Assembly (NCBI RefSeq): GCF_014635485.1 | Contig: NZ_BMCX01000004.1 | Span: 1 to 64,000, forward strand | Direction: 5' to 3' | DNA length: 64,000 nt | Origin: Corynebacterium pelargi | GTDB lineage: Bacteria > Actinomycetota > Actinomycetes > Mycobacteriales > Mycobacteriaceae | Shown here: one piece after another, positions 15,879-24,264 of the stretch | How the letters are laid out: every line of letters begins with the position of its first letter | Position numbering within the stretch: position 1 is the stretch's first letter | Position numbers and translations under genes: made by a program | The notes under the pieces: model-generated | Databases searched by the model: none | Seen by the model: only the letters and a program-made list of their open reading frames with translations | What the model was told of the DNA's origin: nothing

Positions 15879-17423
15879 ATGCCGACGCTCGATATCTCCG
15901 CGACCTTCCCGTTGGGGGTGTACTTGGGGCATCGGGCCGATGGTTCACCCGATCCTTTCCCTGATATTGCACGACTGCACTCGGCGTTGCTGCATGCTGC
16001 GGCCACGGGAACCACAGCAAAGGAACAAGACGGACGAGTGCAGCCGAGCGAAGACAGCCTGGCTGCGTTGCGTTGGCTGGAGGAACATCCTCCCAGCAGG
16101 CTGCATGTTCCAACGCACCGGAGACAATCAAATGATGAAAACCGAATTACCTATCGCAATGAAGGTTGGTTTGAGAAATCTAAGTTCAAAGTGTCCGCCC
16201 GCAGGATGTCCGAAGGAACAACCTTCAATGGTCCGATAGCTTACAGCTGGGATGATGTGCCCGAGGCGGTCGTTGAAACCGTGTTTGAGTTGTGTAGTGA
16301 CGTTGCGGTGCTTGGTGAAGGTGGCAGCCTAGTCAAGCTCGAGCACCGCTCGTTACCACCAACGTTGGTACTAGATACTGAGGCCTCCATGTTTACCCCA
16401 GGGGGCGAGCATATTCGCGGTGTGGCACCTGGACGTACCGACGCGCTCATCCAGGCTTTCGAAGCAGCAAACCCGGGGAAGGGGAAGGCGCAAAAGACAG
16501 CGAAAAAAGAAGATTCACGTACAGCCGAGGCGACAACCACTGGTCTGCGTGATCTGCGATATCGCCGACCGGATGCGCCAGCGTCTAGTACCCCGTGGGA
16601 TCAAGTGCTCCTGCTCGAGCTCGATGGTGATGTAATCCCCGAACAGCATCGTCAGGCGTGGTGTGTTGCGATGCACCGAGCCATCATTGCTGCCATCCAA
16701 TCCGATGTACCGCCGATGGTGACGGGGCAATATCCGAAGAGCATGCCTGATCGTCCCTCGAATCACCTCAGCATTCAGTATTTAACCAAGGAACAGGTGG
16801 AACGTCATGGGCTACAGAATCATGCCATTGCTTTGCTGCTTCCAAATGACGCCACAGCAGAGGATTTGATACGGCTCGCTCAAGGCCTTAAAAGTATTCG
16901 AACCCTTCGGTGCAAATACGGCAGGCGGCGTCTCGAATTCAACGGCGTCGCGGTCAGGGCAGAAGAGTTTTGGGAAGCGCCGAAGCCTGGATCATACCGG
17001 CTATGGTTGCCAACCCCGCTTGCAGTGACCGAAGTCCGAAGTCCCAAGCGATCAAGGACTGGTGGGCGGCCGTGGGGTTTGGCGGATGCGGGCTTGGTCT
17101 CGATCGCATTGGTGTGGAGCGCATTTCTGCCGAAGGTGAAGGGCAACTCGGATGAACGGCATATCGCCCGCCACGAGAAAGCTCGTAACAATGGGGTGCG
17201 CGTGGCTCGAACTACGCTTCGCGCAGCGAATACACAGCATTTCATTTACAAGACCCGTAAAGGCAGTGTGCCCCAGATGTGGACAGGCCTTATCGATTTG
17301 GGCGAACTGGCACCGACGACTGTCATGGCCGCCATCGGACAGAGCCGACACCTCGGCGGGGGCCTGCTGGTGCCTGTAGACGTCCCGGAAGCCCTTGTGA
17401 CAACGCTGATGGGAGACAACTAA
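15879..17423 (+). CDS. csb2: Csb2 (Cas5-Cas6 fusion), type I-U/I-G
   Basis: A 514-residue protein of the Csb2/GSU0054 family. In type I-U systems this protein combines Cas5 (crRNA 5' handle binding) with a Cas6-like processing domain, and no separate cas6 is present here, which fits. Its N terminus reads MPTLDISATFPLGVYLGH; the C-terminal Cas6-like half contains Gly-rich stretches such as QSRHLGGGLLVPVD. The ATG at 15879 comes one base after the csb1 stop. An in-frame frame opens earlier inside csb1 but lacks a plausible start. The stop overlaps the cas3 ATG (TAATG). Intact by reading. Confidence 0.85.
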   Translation: MPTLDISATFPLGVYLGHRADGSPDPFPDIARLHSALLHAAATGTTAKEQDGRVQPSEDSLAALRWLEEHPPSRLHVPTHRRQSNDENRITYRNEGWFEKSKFKVSARRMSEGTTFNGPIAYSWDDVPEAVVETVFELCSDVAVLGEGGSLVKLEHRSLPPTLVLDTEASMFTPGGEHIRGVAPGRTDALIQAFEAANPGKGKAQKTAKKEDSRTAEATTTGLRDLRYRRPDAPASSTPWDQVLLLELDGDVIPEQHRQAWCVAMHRAIIAAIQSDVPPMVTGQYPKSMPDRPSNHLSIQYLTKEQVERHGLQNHAIALLLPNDATAEDLIRLAQGLKSIRTLRCKYGRRRLEFNGVAVRAEEFWEAPKPGSYRLWLPTPLAVTEVRSPKRSRTGGRPWGLADAGLVSIALVWSAFLPKVKGNSDERHIARHEKARNNGVRVARTTLRAANTQHFIYKTRKGSVPQMWTGLIDLGELAPTTVMAAIGQSRHLGGGLLVPVDVPEALVTTLMGDN

Positions 17424-20167
17424 TGACTAGCGTTTCTGCACCGGTACTTTCACCAGATGACTTCCACAAGTTTTTTGAGGCGGTAAACCCAGGATATGTG
17501 CCTTTTGCTTGGCAGCAGAGACTCGTCGACTTTATCGTTGCCCACGGGCACTGGCCCGAACAGGTCATCGCACCTACCGGCACCGGCAAGTCTGCAGTGG
17601 TCGATGTCCACGTTTTCGTCAACGCGCTGGCGGCAATCGGAGCTGCGCCCCGCGTGCCACGTCGTCTGTTCACGGTGGTTAACCGCCGAGCGCTCGTAGA
17701 CAACCAACATGACCGTGCGCTCAAGATCGCCGAGCTGCTCCGAGCGGCCGTTAGCGGACAAGGCCCAGACATTCTCGTAAAAGTAGCCGGTGCGCTGGCT
17801 TCATTTCGTACGGCACAAGCGAACGACGAAGCGCCGGTACCGATTGATGTCGGGCTGCTTCGCGGTGGTGCGCTCCGGGATAACCCCACGCTGCTGGATC
17901 CCGCTGCATGTGCGGTGGTGAGTGCCACGCCGGACATGTGGGGCTCGCGCCTACTGTTCCGTGGCTACGGCGCTTCCTGGCGTGCTCGCCCCCGCGAGGC
18001 GGCGATGGCCGCCTATGACTCGGTCATGGTTCTTGATGAATCGCATCTCAACTCTCAATTGCTCGTCACCGCTCGCCGAATCGCTGAGCTTGCAAAGCGC
18101 GAAGCCGATCTCGGGGTGCCCAAGCTTCAGGTTGTTGAAACCACAGCAACACCGAGCACCACCAGTGAGTACCAGGTGTCGATCGAAGAAGAGGACGTTG
18201 CAGATGACCAAGTTCTGGCAGCCCGACTCAATGCTTCCAAGCCCTTGACACTCAAGCCCTCAGCCCATTGGCAGGCACAGGCAACAGGAAAGCGATCAAA
18301 GAAGCAGTACATTGGGGAACTCTGCGACACAGTGTTGGGTCTGCTGGAGGAGACGAATACGCTCGAATCAGTTAAACCTCGGACGGTCGGCTGTATCGTG
18401 AACCGAGTCAATACAGCGGTGGATCTTGCATCTATGCTCCAAAAAGCCAACGCGGAACTCAGCATCAAAGTGCTGGTGGGGCGAATGCGTCCAGCAGATC
18501 TTGTTCAGTTGCGTAGGGAGTACCCAGCGCTATTCACGGTTGAGGGCGATGAGCGCATCGATCTGCTGATTGCCACTCAGGCGCTGGAAGTCGGAATAGA
18601 TGTCGACTTTGCCGCGATGGTCACGGAACTTGCCTCTGCTAGTGCACTGGCTCAGCGCTTTGGCAGGGTCAACCGCCTCGGTCAGCGCACTTCGGCTCCA
18701 ATCACCGTGATGGTACCCGAAGAAAATCCGAGCAAGGATGCATTGCCGTACACTCTGACCGACGTTGTCAACGGATTGGGCTGGCTTGAGTCGCTCGAAG
18801 CTGCCGGAGGGGCGCTGAGTCCGTCCGCACTGATGGCTCATCCGGCCCCGATAGCATCCCGGCGCAGGGCGCTCTATCAACGACCCGAGTGGGCCAACGT
18901 CCACCAGTGGTCGCGCACTGGCGATGCGCTCTTTGCGGATGATGACCTTTCCCTATGGCTTCGCGATGACCTCGCACCAGAGCAGGCTCATGCAGGCATC
19001 GTTGTGCGCGAGGGGCTACCCGTTGACGATCTTGAAGCACAGGCAGTGTTGCAGGCAGTCCCGCCACGAGCCATGGAGGAATTTCCCGCAAAGGTACAAA
19101 CAGTCCGTTTGCTACTTGAGGCTCTAGTGGAAGGAAAAGCTGGCGACAACGCTGTTGCACGAGCCTTCATCTTCCGCGACGGCACCTACGCGCTGGTTCG
19201 GCCAGGCGGTGTCGCTCCCCGAATCCGCCCGGGCGACGTACTCATCGTGGACTACGGAGCGAAATTCACCAAGGCTCAGGTGGCCGTCGATCCCGCGGAT
19301 GCCGACTCGGCACCTCGTGCCGTCACTGAAGGCATGCCGGTCCTGTACGCCAACGCTGATCACCGGCATAACGTAGCTAGTCGTTCAAGCCTGCAGGATG
19401 CCCCGCGCTCACGCCGAGACTTCCTTGGGCTTGACGCCGAAGCTGCGACGGTGTTGTGGCGCGCTGGCGCGCCAGATCGTGCGGCCGACACAGTAGTGCT
19501 GCCGGTAGCCACTTCGGACGATTTACAGGCAGTACCGTGGTTTCTCGTACTGCACGAAGATCACCTTCCGGACGACGCGCCCGTCCGCCAGCAATGGACT
19601 CCCTCAGTCAAACCGGTAACGCTGACAGACCATAGCCATGATGTTGCTGAACGTGCGCGGCGACTCTCCACAGCGGTGGGACTGGGCGCAGAATTCGAGG
19701 TCGCTGTGGTCAGTGCTGCCTTCCACCATGATGATGGCAAAGCCGATTTACGCTTCCAGCGCATGCTCACTGATGGAGAGGCGCTGGAGGAACCGCTGGC
19801 AAAGAGCGCGGGAATGCGTCTAAAGATTGCCGCCAGCACCTCGGCACGAGCTGGTCTTCCTGTGGGGTGGAGGCATGAGCAATATTCAGTGATCCGCGCG
19901 GCCCAACAGATCGGAGACAAGTTAGTGCTCCGTCTCATCGGCACGAGCCATGGACACGGCCGACGAGGATTCCCCCATGTTGGTGCAGAACTTTTACCTC
20001 CCGGTGCTGCTGAAACTGAAGCTCGCCTCGCGGAAGATTTCTTCACTGTCGGCGCCTGGGATGAGTTGGTCGAACGCACCGAGATCGAGTACGGCCACTA
20101 CGCGGTGGCATTCCTGGAAGCACTCGTGCGGGCTGCTGACAATCAAGTTTCGAAAGAAGGACACTGA
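17423..20167 (+). CDS. cas3: Cas3 helicase-nuclease, HD domain at C terminus
   Basis: A 914-residue effector that unwinds and degrades target DNA after Cascade binding. The helicase comes first: Walker A APTGTGKSAVV near residue 52, DEAD-type box VLDESHLNS near 203, and motif VI QRFGRVNRLG near 411. The HD nuclease follows at the C terminus, with DHSHDVAERA near 735 and HHDDGKADLRFQ near 767. Helicase-then-HD order is the reverse of most type I Cas3 proteins and is characteristic of type I-U/I-G. All key residues are present, so interference may be functional. It overlaps its neighbours by one base on each side. Confidence 0.92.
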   Translation: MTSVSAPVLSPDDFHKFFEAVNPGYVPFAWQQRLVDFIVAHGHWPEQVIAPTGTGKSAVVDVHVFVNALAAIGAAPRVPRRLFTVVNRRALVDNQHDRALKIAELLRAAVSGQGPDILVKVAGALASFRTAQANDEAPVPIDVGLLRGGALRDNPTLLDPAACAVVSATPDMWGSRLLFRGYGASWRARPREAAMAAYDSVMVLDESHLNSQLLVTARRIAELAKREADLGVPKLQVVETTATPSTTSEYQVSIEEEDVADDQVLAARLNASKPLTLKPSAHWQAQATGKRSKKQYIGELCDTVLGLLEETNTLESVKPRTVGCIVNRVNTAVDLASMLQKANAELSIKVLVGRMRPADLVQLRREYPALFTVEGDERIDLLIATQALEVGIDVDFAAMVTELASASALAQRFGRVNRLGQRTSAPITVMVPEENPSKDALPYTLTDVVNGLGWLESLEAAGGALSPSALMAHPAPIASRRRALYQRPEWANVHQWSRTGDALFADDDLSLWLRDDLAPEQAHAGIVVREGLPVDDLEAQAVLQAVPPRAMEEFPAKVQTVRLLLEALVEGKAGDNAVARAFIFRDGTYALVRPGGVAPRIRPGDVLIVDYGAKFTKAQVAVDPADADSAPRAVTEGMPVLYANADHRHNVASRSSLQDAPRSRRDFLGLDAEAATVLWRAGAPDRAADTVVLPVATSDDLQAVPWFLVLHEDHLPDDAPVRQQWTPSVKPVTLTDHSHDVAERARRLSTAVGLGAEFEVAVVSAAFHHDDGKADLRFQRMLTDGEALEEPLAKSAGMRLKIAASTSARAGLPVGWRHEQYSVIRAAQQIGDKLVLRLIGTSHGHGRRGFPHVGAELLPPGAAETEARLAEDFFTVGAWDELVERTEIEYGHYAVAFLEALVRAADNQVSKEGH

Positions 20168-21222
20168 TGACCACCGTCACGTTGGGAGGGTCAATTCACT
20201 CCGCTCTGACACACTTCGCACTTCTCGGTCTTGCCGAAATCGCTGAGAGCACCTTTGGTGCTGGTGTGACGCTCGGCTGGTCTGACGCAGCCGTACCGCG
20301 CGCTTGGGTTGAGGTGCCCGGAGCCTCTGAAGATGAGGTTGCTCAGGCAGTGTTGGATGCTGCAAGGACTGAGTCACCGCGAGATTGGCCGTCAGTGCGG
20401 CTGACATATGCCAGTGGGGCGACTGTCTCACCATTCTCGCCGCGTATCAAGGCAATCGACACGGACAAGCATCCTAATGACTGGGAAAAGCACCAGGCCG
20501 AACGGCATATCGTGTTTGATGCGCTGCTTGAAGCAGGAGACTGGACCGAACTCCGATGGCTTGATGCGCTCGGTGAGGCTTCGTATTGGCACGTTGCGAA
20601 CAATGTACGCCAACCCGACCGAGGAGCTTCCCGGTGGGAAATGGTTTCCCGCCAGCACGGCCGGGAATTCGTTAGCAACCGCTACAGCCTTATATGCAAG
20701 GAAGTTGCACGGTGGCCAAAAAAGCAGGTGATCGACGGTGTAACTGGAGTGCAGGTGCGAGACGTGATTGGTAAGCAGAAGACCGCTTCACGTTCCTCCA
20801 CGGGGCTGACCCCGCCAGGTCCAGCCGACAACGCCTTGGTATTCTGTGCTCTCCGTGGCATTGCGGCATTTCCGCTTGCGCACCGAGTCGAAGAAATTAA
20901 TGCGACCCCAGGAGCCTGGCCAGCGACGGTACTGCATCCGAAGAGCATGTTACTCCCCGTGCCTACGGCACCAGTTACGCCTGCGCGCCTGCGCAGCGTG
21001 CTCGTTTCTTCGCAGCTTGCAGATCTACACACGGCGATGATGACAATCGATTCTGACCAGGAGAATAGAAAGTCATTAGCTCTCGAAGCGGACGCGGCTC
21101 GAGCCTGGCTTGCTGCTCGAATGTGTCGTGCGGTGGTCCGTTTCCCCATCTTGAAGGCCGGAAGTGATTCGGCTCCGGAGCGCCAGGTCCTCGAAGGCGA
21201 AGTGCATCTCAATGTTCGGTAA
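20167..21222 (+). CDS. csb3: Csb3-family Cascade subunit
   Basis: A 351-residue protein starting MTTVTLGGSIHSALTHFALLGLAEI. It occupies the position taken by Csb3 in the I-U loci of bifidobacteria and related actinobacteria, between cas3 and cas4-cas1. Many other I-U systems encode the larger Csx17 (Cas8-like) protein instead, and no Csx17 is present here. Csb3 is therefore the best candidate for the large-subunit role in target recognition, but that role is inferred. The segment GLTPPGPADNALVFCALRGIAAFPLAHR may be a core motif. Its ATG overlaps the cas3 stop (ATGA). Identification as Csb3 rests on context plus family memory, so confidence is moderate. Confidence 0.7.
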   Translation: MTTVTLGGSIHSALTHFALLGLAEIAESTFGAGVTLGWSDAAVPRAWVEVPGASEDEVAQAVLDAARTESPRDWPSVRLTYASGATVSPFSPRIKAIDTDKHPNDWEKHQAERHIVFDALLEAGDWTELRWLDALGEASYWHVANNVRQPDRGASRWEMVSRQHGREFVSNRYSLICKEVARWPKKQVIDGVTGVQVRDVIGKQKTASRSSTGLTPPGPADNALVFCALRGIAAFPLAHRVEEINATPGAWPATVLHPKSMLLPVPTAPVTPARLRSVLVSSQLADLHTAMMTIDSDQENRKSLALEADAARAWLAARMCRAVVRFPILKAGSDSAPERQVLEGEVHLNVR

Positions 21223-21270
21223 AGAGGCGGACTTCGAGATGCGATCCCCATCAGCCTGGTTTCGCATACG

Positions 21271-22026
21271 GTGTTTTGTGAGCGCCGGACTTGGTTGGAG
21301 GCAGTAGGCGAGCGCAGTCACAGTGCTCAAATGCAAGCAGGTTCTCGCGCCCATCGTAGGGTGGATGACCCCAAAGCCTCGCGCCCAGAGGTGCACCGCT
21401 CGATGGCACTTTCTTCCGTGTGCTACGGCATTGTAGGGCGTGCAGATCTGGTTGAGGGTGACGGTGATGGCACACGCGTGGTTGAGTACAAGGCCACACC
21501 GATTCGCAACCGCGCTGAGGTTTCTGAGGCGACCATCGTGCAGCTGGCACTGCAGGGCATCTGCCTTGAAGAAGCGGGTAAAGAAGTTGTCGGATACAGT
21601 GTGTACTTCACTGATCGACATCGCCGCATCGATGTCGAGGTGGGAGAAGAAGAACAATCACGGGCACTTGAGTTCTTGGAACGAACACGCAAGATTTGCT
21701 CGGAGGTTCAGGCTCCTCCACCGCTGGAAGACGATCCGCGGTGTCGCCATTGCTCCCATGTAGGGATTTGCCTCCCGGACGAGCGAAGCTTGTCGGCGGT
21801 CCACCGCCGTATCCTGGTAGCCAATCCAGATGGGCAGGTCCTTCATCTGACTACTCCCGGATCACGTGCAAGTATCCACCGAGGTCGAGTTGTGGTGAAG
21901 TCTGCCGACGAAGAACTTGGCAGTGCTCCGATCGAACGGGTGCAAGGCGTGACAGTTCATGGAAACGTGGATATTTCGAGTGCACTGTTGCGCGAGTTTT
22001 TCTGGCGCGATATTACCGTCGTGTGA
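21271..22026 (+). CDS. Cas4 part plus Cas1 N terminus (fragment)
   Basis: The open part of the disrupted fusion before the TGA, 251 residues if started at the GTG. It keeps all Cas4 marks: first Fe-S cysteine in FCERRTW, GRADLVE and VVEYKAT for the PD-(D/E)XK site, and the terminal triple-cysteine cluster RCRHCSHVGIC. The last 75 residues are the beta-rich N terminus of Cas1. The GTG has no clear ribosome binding site, and conserved residues precede it, so it is probably not the native start. Confidence 0.5.
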   Translation: MFCERRTWLEAVGERSHSAQMQAGSRAHRRVDDPKASRPEVHRSMALSSVCYGIVGRADLVEGDGDGTRVVEYKATPIRNRAEVSEATIVQLALQGICLEEAGKEVVGYSVYFTDRHRRIDVEVGEEEQSRALEFLERTRKICSEVQAPPPLEDDPRCRHCSHVGICLPDERSLSAVHRRILVANPDGQVLHLTTPGSRASIHRGRVVVKSADEELGSAPIERVQGVTVHGNVDISSALLREFFWRDITVV

Positions 22027-22092
22027 TGTTCCGGCGCGGGGAGGGTTTATGGCTGGTCGCGTCCGGACGATGGGCCAAATGGGGTAGCGCGT

Positions 22093-22827
22093 GTGCAGCA
22101 ACACCTAGCTTCCTTCAATGGTCGATTGGATATCGCACGCGAGTTCATCGCAGGAAAAATCGCAGGACAGGCAACTTTTCTTCGACGCAATGGCGGTGAA
22201 GCTGTGGCAAACTTGAGTGGCCATCTTCGTTCGTTGCAGAGAGAAGCTGAAGGTTGCACCTCGGTGGGATCTCTCCTCGGAGTAGAAGGAGAAGCTGCAG
22301 CACTCTACTTTCAGGGATTCCCGCTCATGCTTCGGGGTGATGGATTCGAGTACTTCCTGGAACAATGGCAGGGAAGACAGGGGCGTGGGGCTCTAGATCC
22401 CCTAAACTCCGCACTTAACTTCGTGTACGCGCTCCTCACCGCAGAGGCTATCAAAGCGGTGGTGAGTTGCGGCCTGGATCCGCATGCGGGTTTCCTCCAT
22501 AGTAGTGGCCGAAATAAACCAGCCCTGGCGCTTGATCTGATGGAAGAATTTCGTGCCTCGATCGGTGACTCTGTCGTTGTCTCGTGCATTAATCGGCGCA
22601 TGCTCACCAAAAAGCACTTCTCAACAGTGAGCGGCACACCACGATTGACTCCCGAAGGTCGGAAAGTACTAGTTGCTGCGTTTGAACGGCGAATGAGCAC
22701 GCAAATTACACACCCTACGTTTGGCTATGCGGCGACTTGGAGGCGAGTACTGGAGATCCAAGCGCGCTTGATATTGGGTTGCATCGACGGAACTCAGCCA
22801 AAGTATCGAGCGGTCAGAACGCGATGA
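22093..22827 (+). CDS. Cas1 catalytic part (fragment after TGA)
   Basis: The rest of Cas1, 244 residues if translation restarts at a GTG at 22093. Metal-site residues are present: Glu in LLTAEAIKAVVSCG, His in GFLHSSGR, Asp and Glu in LALDLMEEFR. Reading is in the same frame as the upstream fragment. Its stop overlaps the cas2 start (ATGA). Whether this fragment is made, or could act alone without the N-terminal dimerisation domain, is doubtful. Confidence 0.5.
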   Translation: MQQHLASFNGRLDIAREFIAGKIAGQATFLRRNGGEAVANLSGHLRSLQREAEGCTSVGSLLGVEGEAAALYFQGFPLMLRGDGFEYFLEQWQGRQGRGALDPLNSALNFVYALLTAEAIKAVVSCGLDPHAGFLHSSGRNKPALALDLMEEFRASIGDSVVVSCINRRMLTKKHFSTVSGTPRLTPEGRKVLVAAFERRMSTQITHPTFGYAATWRRVLEIQARLILGCIDGTQPKYRAVRTR

Positions 22828-23126
22828 GCCGTGATGATGCTCGGAGGACACTCGTGGCGTATGACATTTCAAATGATCGTCGGCGCACTCGGCTCGCTTC
22901 GAAGTTGGAAAAATACGGTGATCGCTTGCAGTACTCGGTCTTCGTTGTCGATGCTTCGCCAGCTAAGTTGATCCGAATGAAGTCGGAAATCGAAGAAGTT
23001 CTCGACCTCCAGAAAGACTCAGTACTCCTTTGCGATTTGGGGCGGCTTACCGAATTGAGTGAAGCTCGCTTCAGCTTCCTTGGCCAATCTCGTGAAATTA
23101 CACCCGGGGAGGCATTCGTCTTCTAA
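22824..23126 (+). CDS. cas2: Cas2
   Basis: A 100-residue Cas2, the structural partner of Cas1 in spacer integration. It opens MSRDDARRTLVAYDISNDRRRTRLA, where VAYDIS.D.RR is the family hallmark with the first-strand Asp, followed by the ferredoxin-like fold (LQYSVFVVDASPAKL). Earlier in-frame sequence extends into cas1, but ATG at 22824 overlaps the cas1 stop in the usual ATGA form and gives the normal Cas2 length. It is intact, in contrast to its partner. The leader and array follow directly. Confidence 0.93.
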   Translation: MSRDDARRTLVAYDISNDRRRTRLASKLEKYGDRLQYSVFVVDASPAKLIRMKSEIEEVLDLQKDSVLLCDLGRLTELSEARFSFLGQSREITPGEAFVF

Positions 23127-23312
23127 AAGCATGCGTGCGAGTGACTCTGCTGACCGAAATCTGTGGGAGTCGCTCGCGGTAGAATCATTGCTGGTTGAAT
23201 AATGTACCTTGCACGTCAGGCGGGGGTCATTCCTGGGCTATGAGCCTTCTCAAAGCTCCTGCTCGCAACTGCTCCGAAATTGTGCTTTCAACCTGCTGTT
23301 ATGATGGTGGCT
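23127..23312 (+). promoter_or_regulatory. CRISPR leader with extended -10 promoter
   Basis: 186 bp between cas2 and the first repeat. TGTTATGAT at 23297-23305 forms an extended -10 element (TG-n-TATGAT) that would start transcription close to the first base of repeat 1. No good -35 hexamer is seen at 17 bp, consistent with an extended -10 promoter. The degenerate repeat lies at the opposite end of the array, confirming this side as the leader. Confidence 0.7.
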
Positions 23313-24080
23313 ATCGCTGCAGCTTCGGCTGCAGTCCTACATTGAGGCGCGGCGCGATCAGCCGTCATGATGAACTCACCCAGCGATCGCTGCAGCTTCG
23401 GCTGCAGTCCTACATTGAGGCTTGGTTGAGACGTTGGGCATTGGTAATTGGGTGCCGCATCGCTGCAGCTTCGGCTGCAGTCCTACATTGAGGCGACCCA
23501 AGAAGAACGCGACCAATGCGTAGGCATGTGGATCGCTGCAGCTTCGGCTGCAGTCCTACATTGAGGCATCGCTGACCGGTACGGCTCCCCGATCGAGGCG
23601 CGCAATCGCTGCAGCTTCGGCTGCAGTCCTACATTGAGGCACGGGTCCTAGCTCGGTGAACGATTCCACACCGCCGATCGCTGCAGCTTGGGCTGCAGTC
23701 CTACATTGAGGCGGTGTGCCAGCATCACCACACGTAATCCCATTGCGCGGATCGCTGCAGCTTCGGCTGCAGTCCTACATTGAGGCCTCGTGGCACCTGA
23801 TAGCGGGGCAGAAGAAGCGCACCGGATCGCTGCAGCTTCGGCTGCAGTCCTACATTGAGGCGCGGGGTCATGGCGACCCCCTAAGCCTGGGGCGCGCATC
23901 GCTGCAGCTTCGGCTGCAGTCCTACATTGAGGCCAGACACAAGGCGTATCTACGAGCGGGCGAAAGCCTATCGCTGCAGTTTCGGCTGCAGTCCTACATT
24001 GAGGCGTCGTGGAATACCGCTACGACGGCGAGGTCAACCCCGACATCGCTGCAGCTTCGGCTGCAGCCCTACATTGCGGT
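23313..24080 (+). CRISPR. CRISPR array, 11 repeats and 10 spacers
   Basis: 36-bp repeats start at 23313, 23386, 23459, 23532, 23605, 23677, 23751, 23826, 23898, 23970 and 24045. Spacers are 36-39 bp (37, 37, 37, 37, 36, 38, 39, 36, 36, 39). The repeat begins ATCG, contains CTGCAGC-TTCG-GCTGCAG (7-bp stem with UUCG tetraloop), then TCCTACATTGAGGC; the last eight bases ATTGAGGC resemble a type I 5' handle. Repeat 6 has one change in the loop (TTGG), repeat 10 one at the closing pair (T for C), and the last repeat is degenerate at its 3' end (CCCTACATTGCGGT). Transcription is from the cas2 side. Confidence 0.98.
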
Positions 24081-24129
24081 TTGTCACATCGTTAAGGACT
24101 AGGGCGAATGTGCCCTCGGTTGTTCGATG

Positions 24130-24264
24130 ATCACCACCGAGGTCAAACCCCTAGCCGATACTCCGGCGGGCAGGTACTTCCTTGCAGAGGACGAGCATCA
24201 GCAGTACCTGCACAAGAACCCATACGGGTACTGCCCGCATCACTCAACGGGTGTGGCGTGTGGC
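24130..24264 (+). pseudogene. msrA 3' remnant, right copy of the direct repeat
   Basis: 135 bp nearly identical to the msrA end at 14153-14287, coding for the last 45 residues including the recycling cysteines ([11 protein letters not shown]). It lacks the catalytic domain and is not a functional msrA. Reading continues out of the repeat as [14 protein letters not shown] before a stop. The 3' end of the convergent PAP2 gene lies inside this repeat, so the right junction probably preserves the original chromosome arrangement. Confidence 0.9.

Larger units (their letters stand above)
21239..22827 (+). pseudogene. cas4-cas1: cas4-cas1 fusion, disrupted
   Basis: A single gene in related I-U systems, encoding Cas4 fused to the Cas1 integrase for spacer acquisition. 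Here two lesions are seen. First, a well-placed Shine-Dalgarno (AAAGAGG, 21221-21227) and ATG at 21239 are out of frame with the conserved IPISLVSHTVFCERR by one base, which suggests a one-base deletion just after the start. Second, a TGA at 22024-22026 interrupts the Cas1 part between DITVV and CSGAGRVYGW, where related proteins often have Trp. The frame is otherwise open across the stop. Cas1 active-site residues survive (AEAIKAVV, GFLHSS, LDLMEEF). Sequencing error cannot be excluded. Confidence 0.75.

Noticed and set aside
23716..24102. Open frame giving repeated LQLRLQSYIEA
   Set aside because: It is only the translation of CRISPR repeats; repeat and spacer spacing explain it completely.
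14153..24264. Insertion sequence or transposon as carrier of the island
   Set aside because: No transposase, integrase or terminal inverted repeats were found; the flanking repeat is a gene fragment of 135 bp, far longer than a target-site duplication.
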